A DNA stretch of 64,000 nt, taken from positions 12,267,111-12,331,110 of the forward strand of contig NC_092576.1 in NCBI RefSeq assembly GCF_037975245.1. Direction: 5' to 3'. Of this stretch, positions 61,201-64,000 are shown piece by piece. The position numbers and the translations under genes were made by a program. The DNA is from Apostichopus japonicus. Lineage: Eukaryota > Echinodermata > Holothuroidea > Aspidochirotida > Stichopodidae. Position 1 is the stretch's first letter, and every line of letters begins with the position of its first letter. A model generated the notes under the pieces. It searched no databases. It saw nothing but the letters and a program-made list of their open reading frames with translations, and was not told the DNA's origin.

Positions 61201-62479
61201 CTGGTAATTAATTTTGGACATCACTGAATATAAGTTGAACAAAGTACAAACATCATTCAATCAGTCAGACAATAATGGTTGCAATAATTGTATATATATA
61301 ATATAAGTTAGAATGTGGAGTATGTACCAGGAGTTTACATGAGACCATTTTCAGGTGGGCTATGTAACCTACGATACTATTTTTTACGTTCAAAATTAAT
61401 GGTAAAATTGTCAGTTTGAGAGAGCAAAATATCTTTGTGCATGCCAAGGAAAAAAAACCTAATATGACATGATGATATTAAGATGAAATATTTCAAATTA
61501 TTGCTGCAATCGACTTGCCACTAAATATTTTGCATTATCAGGTCATTTTAGTTCTTACTGTTTACCTAGCATCATATGTTAATTCTAAATCTGTCTTTAA
61601 AAAAAACAAAAAATAGATTTGCAATTTTTATATTTAGTTTACGTGCACTACATTTGGTAGAACCTTTCTTTTAAAGTTAAAATATTTCTTAAAATTGATA
61701 ATGATACAGTGCATTATATTATTACTGTAATAAACCCACCAGGCAACACCCCCCCATTGAACCATAACACATAGGAGGATAGTGTGTACTAAGTAGGCCT
61801 AGCCTTATTCTGCAAAAGGTGTACGCAACATCTTCATTGCTGTTTATTCTCACTCACTAACGAAATTCTTACAGATACAAGTGAAATTCTTAAACATACA
61901 AGTGAAATTGAAGGAAAGGTTCAAGATATTTTTGTTACAGTTTTGATTTTAATTCAAAATAAAGGGTAAATCTAAGAAATTACTTTCTGCCTGAGTTTGT
62001 GAGCGGAAGGTAACAGCTGAGACTAACTGGGGTGGAAATTAATGTGCCCCCATTCCTCTACTTCAGGCCTAGGCCATAGTAAGTATTGATGGGTCAACAG
62101 TCACAAAAGACCAGTATGAATATGACGAAGTGACCACTCAAGTAGCCTAAGTCATGTACAAAAATCTGGAAACGTGTGTCCAAACTGTGTTTGGGAAATC
62201 TCCCTGGTAGTGATACTCTCTGATTCTTGAACATGCTACTATATTAGTTACTAATACTTGTATGCAGTTGTCGTACACGCTACACACAATTCACTTTGAA
62301 TTGCCTACATACCGCTCGTTTGTGGGCTTCTGCTCTAATTTCTAAAGTGGCTGAAAAAACACGAAATATATGGCCTTGCTTGAGGATTAATTTCAGTTTA
62401 AGGAAAAGTCCGAACGGCTCGGTAATGAATACTTACGTGTACATTGTGTTAAGTTAATTTTGTTGTCAGTTATTCCCAT
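22027..62479 (-). CDS. MAP3K19-like: Ankyrin-repeat MAP3K19/YSK4-like protein kinase (whole gene span, 19 exons)
   Basis: Joining the exons listed below gives 7,488 nt (2,495 codons plus stop) with every junction in phase. Domains in order: N-terminus (1-95) with a first ankyrin-like helix pair; ankyrin repeats to about residue 366; basic Ser/Pro-rich region (367-638); giant low-complexity linker (639-2151); kinase domain (about 2185-2450); basic tail. Kinase motifs are all present: GKGAFG loop, IAVK lysine 2215, HRD with D2310, IKGAN, DFG 2328-2330, GTPYWMSPE 2352-2359, and the closing arginine in LTRDPDDRA. PGGSIASLL, LIDFGCA and the CGLTSTGQLIAVKQ block match MAP3K19/YSK4, an STE-group MAP3 kinase that phosphorylates MAP2Ks. 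Predicted catalytically active and cytosolic; ankyrins suggest partner docking. Vertebrate MAP3K19, as I recall it, is much shorter and not annotated with ankyrins, so orthology should be treated as family-level. The 5' end is the least certain. Confidence 0.85.
22241..22512. repeat. Two-copy tandem duplication (~135 bp) beside kinase exon 19
   Basis: AAGAGTGACATTTTTGGTAC and TCCTGAAACATAAATCTGT recur about 130 bp later. It lies immediately upstream (in gene sense) of the acceptor of the last exon. Confidence 0.75.
22513..22799. other. AT-rich intron segment
   Basis: A/T-only words such as TAAAAATTATAATAAATTAG dominate. No gene or element recognised. Confidence 0.6.
22800..22964 (-). CDS. 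MAP3K19-like: Kinase gene exon 18: kinase C-lobe
   Basis: Codes SIGCTVMEMATRKPPWAEM through FSSDARGFVDLCLTR, the usual subdomain IX-X block of STE kinases. Donor GTAAAA is somewhat weak but phase-correct. Confidence 0.95.
   Translation of the reverse strand, partial: EHRLYRDGDGNQEATVGRNATDVCHLRHRCWRAGPAARGDILVRCQRLRRSLFD
23036..23624. mobile_element. hAT-like element with internal 218-bp tandem duplication
   Basis: Ends CAGTGGCGGAGC and GCTCCGCCACTG are complementary. Flanks TATAAGTG and ACCAAGTG match at 5 of 8. A 218-bp block (23178-23395) is repeated almost exactly at 23396-23613. Lies in the intron between kinase exons 17 and 18. Confidence 0.7.
23625..25362 (-). other. Kinase intron 17 remainder
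   Basis: No element with clear ends. A tandem pair near 24180-24260 (CGATAACCATTGATGA / CGATAACGAATGATGA with ATATTTGTTTTGTAA) and a GCCCAGCACT-rich patch near 25070-25150. Confidence 0.4.
25363..25554 (-). CDS. MAP3K19-like: Kinase gene exon 17: catalytic and activation loops
   Basis: Codes RDIKGANIMLM, LIDFGCAKRL and GTPYWMSPEVI, then KSDVW. The canonical APE is SPE here (S2357); the functional glutamate is kept. The activation segment contains several Ser residues. Confidence 0.96.
25566..25865. repeat. GAATCAAT-type simple repeat
   Basis: Variants of ATCA/ATGA tetramers; a block beginning AATATATCAATCATTCAATG is itself duplicated about 104 bp apart. Sits next to the acceptor of kinase exon 17. 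Confidence 0.85.
25976..26358. mobile_element. hAT-like MITE with 8-bp TSD
   Basis: Flanks CAAGCTTG (25968-25975) and CAAGCTGG (26359-26366) agree at 7 of 8. Ends CATAGGCATAGGAGG and the complement of CATAGAAGCGTAGGAGCC. A G-run followed by CTGCAGCCCCC is near the left end. In the intron between kinase exons 16 and 17. Confidence 0.65.
26965..27540 (-). repeat. Repeat family P, two partial copies head to tail
   Basis: Read on the minus strand, a truncated copy (27475-27540, CATCCCTTGTCTACTAATCC) runs into the upstream section (27345-27470) and then a full pyrimidine-rich section ending at 26965. This tandem partial arrangement is typical of Penelope-like elements. Confidence 0.7.
27714..27893 (-). 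CDS. MAP3K19-like: Kinase gene exon 16: hinge to HRD
   Basis: Codes the hinge and helix D (IFMQYIPGGSIASLLARFG), then VYLHSNNVIH with the HRD histidine as the last complete codon. Phase 2 both ends. Confidence 0.95.
27947..28115 (-). repeat. Repeat family P, short copy with CTGAAGA core
   Basis: On the minus strand reads CTGAAGA, a GATCCT/AGGATC stem and GAAAC. It carries the flank AACTGTTAGCAAACTGCTTA also found at 28840 and 42370. Confidence 0.75.
28257..28484 (-). mobile_element. tRNA-derived SINE (Ser/Leu-type head)
   Basis: On the minus strand GCTGTGGCCGAGTGGATAGA is a tRNA-like head with A box, a long variable arm, and B box GGATTCGATACCC (28392-28404), followed by a non-tRNA body. 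The long arm points to a class II tRNA ancestor. Not a functional tRNA because the 3' stem is not followed through. Confidence 0.65.
28610..28755 (-). CDS. MAP3K19-like: Kinase gene exon 15: VAIK lysine and helix C
   Basis: Codes VYCGLTSTGQLIAVKQVELT and YEKLQEEVELLKTLRHKNIV. Lysine 2215 is the ATP-anchoring residue; the helix C glutamate is E2234 or E2235. Phase 0 in, 2 out. Confidence 0.95.
28838..28970. repeat. Repeat family P, inverted junction
   Basis: The flank AACTGTTAGCAAACTGCTTA on the + strand is joined to the conserved end (GCCTTTGAAGAAGATC) also on the + strand, whereas at 27947 the same flank joins the end in the opposite sense. One arm is therefore inverted relative to the other copy. 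Confidence 0.65.
29447..29802. mobile_element. TTAA-flanked MITE, copy 1
   Basis: TTAA at 29443-29446 and 29803-29806 with inverted ends AGGCAGTGAAGACTCGC / complement of AGGCATTGAAGACTCGC. Ends about 65 bp from the splice donor of kinase exon 14. TTAA targets suggest piggyBac or Kolobok-type mobilisation. A second copy is at 46246. Confidence 0.75.
29871..30017 (-). CDS. MAP3K19-like: Kinase gene exon 14: start of kinase domain, glycine loop
   Basis: Ends in LLHWKKGNVLGKGAFGT, containing the G-x-G-x-x-G nucleotide loop (model residues 2194-2199). Acceptor TGCCTCAG, donor GTAAGG; phase 0 both ends. Confidence 0.95.
29990..30390. repeat. Triplicated exon-edge/intron segment
   Basis: GCTGACCATCTGA...GGTAATCCATAGTGT...TGTACCAGCAGTTT occurs at 30009-30080, again at 30181-30253, and a weaker third copy at about 30316-30390. 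The first copy includes the first codons and acceptor of kinase exon 14. Confidence 0.75.
30777..35314 (-). CDS. MAP3K19-like: Kinase gene exon 13: giant low-complexity linker
   Basis: A single 4,538-bp exon (model residues 639-2151) with a clean acceptor (CCCCCTTTCCAG) and donor (GAG|GTAGGT). The protein is Ser, Lys, Glu and Thr rich with almost no hydrophobic core, so probably disordered. Short islands look more constrained: GWEIKTSRNEVDGVIIQKE (near 32070-32130), a Leu-rich helix around TLSIKTLQELNTILSN near 31000, and acidic SSDEDSSDLDSL clusters. The GWEIK island resembles a short stretch I recall in vertebrate MAP3K19 upstream of the kinase. One unbroken frame of 1,512 codons in AT-rich DNA is itself strong evidence of coding. 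Confidence 0.9.
35543..35640 (+). mobile_element. tRNA-derived SINE or tRNA pseudogene
   Basis: A-box-like TAGCCTAGTTATTAGG and a perfect B box with its stem (CCGGGTTCGAATCCCGG, 35589-35605). The acceptor stem does not close, so a working tRNA is unlikely. Between kinase exons 12 and 13. Confidence 0.55.
35808..35912 (-). CDS. MAP3K19-like: Kinase gene exon 12
   Basis: 105 bp. Two frames are open across it; the phase left by exon 11 and needed by exon 13 selects PRVLPTESDLHQPSLPAVSP and not the alternative VQEFSQQRVIFTNLLYLQSH. Donor GTAATG. Confidence 0.65.
36007..36372. mobile_element. Probable hAT MITE (GGGCAAC ends)
   Basis: Left end CTGGGCCGGGCAACGTATGG and right end complement of CTGGGGTGGGCAACC flank GCGGCCC-rich subterminal sequence, a pattern well known in hAT elements. 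I could not settle a clean target duplication. Between kinase exons 11 and 12. Confidence 0.55.
36647..36786 (-). CDS. MAP3K19-like: Kinase gene exon 11
   Basis: Acceptor TTTTCCAG, donor GTTGGT (weaker). Codes HSRLIQSRGPPPSSGPEIPK followed by a Leu-containing stretch. The exit phase 1 decides the reading frame of exon 12. Confidence 0.7.
37118..37208 (-). CDS. MAP3K19-like: Kinase gene exon 10
   Basis: Codes DPTGNRQLEKASIPVTVVGL DWDENVQDLR. Both borders keep phase with exons 9 and 11. The hydrophobic strand PVTVVGLDWD suggests a small ordered element; no family recognised. Confidence 0.75.
37262..37470 (-). mobile_element. tRNA-derived SINE
   Basis: Minus strand: TTAGCTGAGTGGTTAACC (A box) and GGTTCGAGTC (B box, 37410-37419) followed by a body with ACTGACTTCGGTCAGCTTG, shared with 42096-42530. 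Confidence 0.7.
38270..38505 (-). CDS. MAP3K19-like: Kinase gene exon 9: basic Ser-rich linker
   Basis: Acceptor has a long pyrimidine tract. Codes NHSRRRSTSPSKAPMPPKTP and further Lys/Ser-rich sequence. Donor GTAAGT, phase 1 out. Probably disordered and rich in possible phosphorylation sites. Confidence 0.75.
39190..39530 (+). repeat. Repeat family P, near full copy
   Basis: From CTCATAGCTCTCTTCC to GATCGAAACGCTAGGCC and AACTTACTTTTACACA. Ends about 20 bp from the donor of kinase exon 8. Confidence 0.8.
39552..39645 (-). CDS. MAP3K19-like: Kinase gene exon 8
   Basis: Codes RVLQNLKDAHQALVTEGHLY RDIDNGNFNPG, an amphipathic helix-like piece with no recognised domain. Phase 1 in, 2 out; donor GTGAGT. 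Confidence 0.75.
39955..40190. repeat. C/T-only minisatellite
   Basis: Near-tandem units of TTTGCCTCTCCCCTCCC with CATCAACC spacers. The strand asymmetry is extreme; in gene sense it is a purine tract within the intron between exons 7 and 8. Confidence 0.85.
40318..40467 (-). CDS. MAP3K19-like: Kinase gene exon 7: Ser/Arg/Pro-rich linker
   Basis: Low-complexity segment with SPVKPPSRRDHRRHSSSEDT. Acceptor CCCACAG, donor GTGAGT; phase 1 in and out. No domain seen. Confidence 0.75.
41680..41805 (-). mobile_element. tRNA-derived SINE fragment
   Basis: Minus strand has GTGGTTGAGGCAATGGAC (A-box region), AGGTTTAAGTCC (B-box-like) and TTGTGTCCTTGGGCAAGACA, a motif common in tRNA-SINE bodies. Ends close to the donor of kinase exon 6. 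Confidence 0.5.
41831..41960 (-). CDS. MAP3K19-like: Kinase gene exon 6: last ankyrin repeat
   Basis: Codes ASAGQLLIAHTLLDRGADVT and a final TPMDLANNRKMRATLK helix. It completes the TPLHVS end of exon 5 into a full ankyrin repeat, which supports the splice. Confidence 0.9.
42096..42530 (+). mobile_element. tRNA-derived SINE, interrupted
   Basis: Same family as 37262-37470, truncated at the B box (GTTCGAGTCACTCC), interrupted at 42148-42396 and ending GCAGGAGGATCTAAAAC. Confidence 0.7.
42148..42396. mobile_element. Repeat family P insertion with 11-bp TSD inside a SINE
   Basis: Flanked by TTACAGAGTTG at 42137-42147 and 42397-42407. The insert is two family P ends tail to tail (centre at about 42239, GAGCATGCTC) followed by the AAACTGCTTATCC-type flank. 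The paralogous SINE at 37262-37470 shows the uninterrupted site. Confidence 0.8.
42540..43565 (-). other. Kinase intron 5 remainder
   Basis: AT-rich with repeated GTCCG/TTGTCCG words (42840-42900, 43152, 43435-43465) that suggest an old unrecognised element. Confidence 0.35.
43566..43885 (-). CDS. MAP3K19-like: Kinase gene exon 5: ankyrin repeats
   Basis: Several ankyrin repeats: VVRVLLDHRADPSSTDSEGR then TPLHHAAA; APIHVASRHGQVEVVVSLLD; NGVDINARGQAGATPLHVS. Clean acceptor TTTAG and donor GTAAGT; phase 1 in, 0 out. Confidence 0.92.
43990..44220. repeat. Palindrome and local duplication
   Basis: A perfect 22-bp palindrome centred in AACACTAGTGTT (about 44021-44042), then CACCACACTAAGTCAATGGG repeated about 130 bp later with a few changes. 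Confidence 0.65.
44414..44507 (-). CDS. MAP3K19-like: Kinase gene exon 4: ankyrin repeat segment
   Basis: Codes KEGKFLDVNCENEDGFTPLL and VTRDIKVFL; DVN..NEDGFTPLL is the ankyrin loop and first helix. Acceptor TTTTTTAG, donor GTGAGT, phase 0 in and 1 out. Confidence 0.85.
45440..45775 (+). pseudogene. LINE reverse-transcriptase 3' remnant
   Basis: One frame reads HRRLRFFGHVARLQGGRSSK and GYFKRSIETNC, then stop; downstream NNFEEAINLAQDRGG follows in another frame. The RRLRxFGHV...A..R pattern closes many non-LTR retrotransposon ORFs. Broken by stops and a frameshift, ending in a TACTACTACTA tail. Confidence 0.7.
45856..46125 (-). CDS. MAP3K19-like: Kinase gene exon 3: ankyrin repeats
   Basis: Contains GDTPLIAACRNGHTKIVQLL followed by LRHGADVTLRN, a textbook ankyrin repeat, and a second degenerate unit (HLLQAAWQGNVTVVRQLL). 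Phase 0 at both ends, 270 bp. Confidence 0.9.
46246..46608. mobile_element. TTAA-flanked MITE, copy 2
   Basis: Same family as 29447-29802 with TTAA at 46242-46245 and 46609-46612 and ends GGGCATTGAAGACTCGC / complement of AGGGTGTGAAGACTCGC. About 120 bp upstream of the acceptor of kinase exon 3. About 43 bp of host sequence (GATAAGTGATATATTTTGGG) occurs on both sides. Confidence 0.75.
47724..47965 (-). CDS. MAP3K19-like: Kinase gene exon 2: Ser-rich lead and first ankyrin-like repeat
   Basis: Starts after CTCCAG and ends GAG|GTACAG. Codes a Ser/Gly-rich lead followed by AERLFLAAVRDGDYERVENF, a classical first ankyrin helix pair. Phase 1 in, phase 0 out. Confidence 0.8.
48049..48150 (+). mobile_element. 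Degenerate tRNA-derived SINE
   Basis: TTGGCTCAGTTGTGAAAGCG resembles an A box and GGTTCAAATC (48119-48128) a B box, about 55 bp apart. Confidence 0.45.
49683..49823. repeat. Direct repeat, copy A
   Basis: About 140 bp starting AATTCAAATATTCCTGCTTA, found again at 54285-54421. Confidence 0.75.
49830..50200. repeat. AT-rich minisatellite (~40-bp unit)
   Basis: About eight degenerate copies of AACAATAAACAGTACCATAG plus ATATTGATAATACTATATC. The apparent minus-strand peptide VLFIVDIVLSI is a by-product. Confidence 0.85.
50220..52030 (-). other. First intron of kinase gene, unassigned part
   Basis: Very frequent TACAGTA/TACTGTA and GTAC words, a short CA repeat near 50885 and a C run near 51570. 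No gene supported; 53640-54280, 54430-55410, 56350-58890 and 59600-62430 are similar. Confidence 0.4.
52031..53613. mobile_element. DNA element with ~290-bp terminal inverted repeats
   Basis: Left arm 52031-52323 (AGGGTCATTCCATATCAAAT at its start) matches the complement of right arm 53332-53613 with modest divergence, e.g. GTCGCCACCATGGCAATTTG. The interior holds a second palindromic unit (52367-52735) and no transposase. Superfamily not assigned. Confidence 0.8.
52367..52735. repeat. Palindromic unit nested in the long-TIR element
   Basis: Arms around 52408-52500 and 52640-52735 are inverted copies (GTGCCAGAAGACTATGTT and complement), with GTAC-rich sequence. A second inverted pair, GGTTGAATT...AATTCAACC, encloses 52367-52608. 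Several hairpins compete. Confidence 0.7.
54285..54421. repeat. Direct repeat, copy B
   Basis: Matches 49683-49823 with about 5 differences visible; no clear inverted ends. Confidence 0.75.
55415..56345. repeat. ~200-bp tandem repeat, about five copies
   Basis: Each unit has TTCCTACATT, TTTCCAAAAAATATAATT, TGCCTACCATGTACCACACA, a T-run and AATTACAAATTGTG. Copies differ mainly in T-run length. Confidence 0.8.
58900..59590. repeat. ~345-bp tandem duplication
   Basis: GTGTTGCAATTAACATTAGA, AGCAAAGCTGTGTTTGCCCT and CTGTGGCCACAG appear in order at 59036-59225 and again at 59370-59575, with small indels. Confidence 0.75.
60180..60400. repeat. Possible LINE/SINE tail fragment
   Basis: CTGTATATAGCGCAGACTCC and TGTTCAATGCGATTTACAGG resemble dispersed non-LTR tails of the 'tatagcgc' type. 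Pattern recognition only. Confidence 0.3.
62437..62479 (-). CDS. MAP3K19-like: Kinase gene, candidate coding exon 1
   Basis: ATG at 62479-62477 opens MGITDNKINLTQCT and ends in phase 1 at a strong donor (GTAAGTATT). An in-frame TAA lies just upstream, so this is the first ATG of the frame. Joined to exon 2 it gives T-Q-L-S-R-T. Support is donor strength plus phase over a 14.5 kb intron. Other strong minus-strand donors upstream (near 54030, 57196, 62735, 63522) lack an in-frame ATG and may be untranslated alternatives. Confidence 0.4.
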
Positions 62480-64000
62480 AGAAATTGAAGTAGGTTATTC
62501 CCTAGTTACCGGACGCTAAGTTCATAAGCCATTGCGTTGCCCTTTACGTACAAGTACATATTGGAAGTACGGGGTCACTGCATTGTGTATATCACGGAAA
62601 GGTTCTTTCCAAAACGCATACCTTAAAGTTTCAAACATTCCTCAGTGTAGATTAATTTTCGTTTCTTGGCATTAAAATTATCACATTGGTACTAAAAAGG
62701 ATAATACCTAAACTACAGGGTCTAACAGTAAATATATACTTACGTGAAAAAATATAGTCAAGTTATACTCTGAACAATCTATTTTGCCCTACTAATTTTG
62801 CTACCAGAAATATTACGTAATCGACATTATATAATGGCAAGTTCCAAAACAACATTGCAGAGTACCGTCGTGTTGCACGCATTGTGTACACCTGAACGAC
62901 CCAGGGTTAATAATATTGTTAAGCAAACATAGGCATAGGCTTCGAAACAGGAACTGAAGTCAGGAAAGACATGTAGTAAGTTTCTTCGACAAGTGTGAGC
63001 GAAAAGCAAAGTTGTCCTGGGTAAAAGTCTTCGATTTGCACCAATTTAGATTCAATATTAAGCCTAAATGAAGAATTGAATTGTAGCTAAGCCTAGGGCA
63101 ATAGCCTTATACTATTAAGGCTTCATAAATTTGCCGAATTTTGCATTCATCCTCAGTTAGTCGTAACTTAGGCTAAACGGAACTCACAATCAACGGCGAG
63201 GCCAACAGCAAACATTGACTAACGTTAGGTAAATTTAACAGTACATTATTTCCTATGACAAGTTAAAGCCATTCAAAGTGTGGTTAAAAGATAAATAAAT
63301 ATGAACAATATTAATATAGCTTCCAATTGGTCCTAGGCCTAAGCCTAAAACAATTCCTAAATTTTCAGTAACACTGTATTTAATGTTAATCAAAGTTAAG
63401 CCTAGTTTAGACACCAAGAAACTGCCTTTGTATACATAGGCCTAATTCTGGATTTCAGAAAAGACACATCTTGCAATACAGACCTTCTGGTAATGAACTA
63501 AATAAATTTGATCCCACGTTACCTACCTTGTGAACCTCTACACAGACTGTACACAAGCAGAGCACACAGAAATTTCAATCAAATAGGCCTAGATAATGCT
63601 TGATGCTGTAAAATAAATAACCACCTGAAACTGTATTAACATCATCAGTTGGTCATTAGCTGAGATAACAGCCTTGCTTTTTTCTTTTCTAGTATCCTTC
63701 ATCTGTTAACCTTCCTACTGAAATTGATGTTATGTTGGATTCATCTTGTACATACATATGAGGATAAATTTAAAACCGAAATTGAAATCTTTTCATGGGA
63801 AAATATTCGGTAAAAACTTATATATATACTTTACTGTATATAGAAATGTTGAACAGGATGCAAATGGAGGTCTCGACAAGTTTTGAATTTAAAATAAAAT
63901 AAAAATAAAATCTATATTGGTAAGAACAGGAACATCAATTATATACGGATCAATCCGATATTGTACCAGTTGTAAATTAACAGAGTTGTTTGTCGTTCTG
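62480..64000. other. Upstream flank of kinase gene
   Basis: Contains strong minus-strand donors near 62735 (TCAC|GTAAGT) and 63522 (CAAG|GTAGGT) that may belong to untranslated first exons. Repeated AGGCCTA words. No coding exon found. Confidence 0.35.

Overview
The window looks like nuclear DNA from an invertebrate animal. Coding sequence is broken into many short exons with GT-AG borders, introns are long and AT-rich, and the non-coding DNA is full of transposon remnants, SINEs and tandem repeats. Nothing bacterial is present. The two gene families and the style of the repeats fit a marine deuterostome; an echinoderm is my best guess, made without any database search.

Two genes can be supported. 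(1) On the + strand is a type II membrane protein with an SGNH/PC-esterase fold resembling NXPE proteins. Its main exon is 16272-17593, and a phase-compatible signal-anchor exon lies at 355-451, which implies a 15.8 kb intron. (2) On the - strand, 62479 down to 22027, is a large protein-kinase gene for which I could build 19 coding exons. All 18 junctions keep phase and the model is 2,495 residues long. The order is: short N-terminus, ankyrin repeats (exons 2-6), Ser/Lys-rich exons (7-12), one giant exon of 4,538 bp coding a low-complexity linker, then a complete C-terminal kinase domain (exons 14-19) most like MAP3K19/YSK4 of the STE group. The first coding exon (62437-62479) is the weakest part of the model.

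Layout. 1-17600: the NXPE-like gene, whose intron holds a near-perfect hairpin element, two hAT-like elements with 8-bp target duplications (one containing another), and a TIR-bounded block carrying 157 perfect copies of the 8-mer GCATCCGC. 17600-22000: intergenic, with two fold-back elements, an hAT-like copy and an AT microsatellite. 22000-48000: kinase gene body, its introns carrying SINEs, TTAA-flanked MITEs, hAT-like elements, a LINE remnant and a repeat family with a hammerhead-like core. 48000-62400: the long first intron, with AT-rich minisatellites, a 1.6 kb element with ~290-bp inverted arms and a second palindrome inside, and several local duplications. 62500-64000: upstream DNA without a recognised gene.

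The two genes are on opposite strands with converging 3' ends (17593 and 22027); nothing in the sequence suggests they work together. The most unusual features are the 157-copy octamer array inside a TIR-bounded element, the hammerhead-like repeat family, and the ankyrin plus giant-linker kinase architecture.
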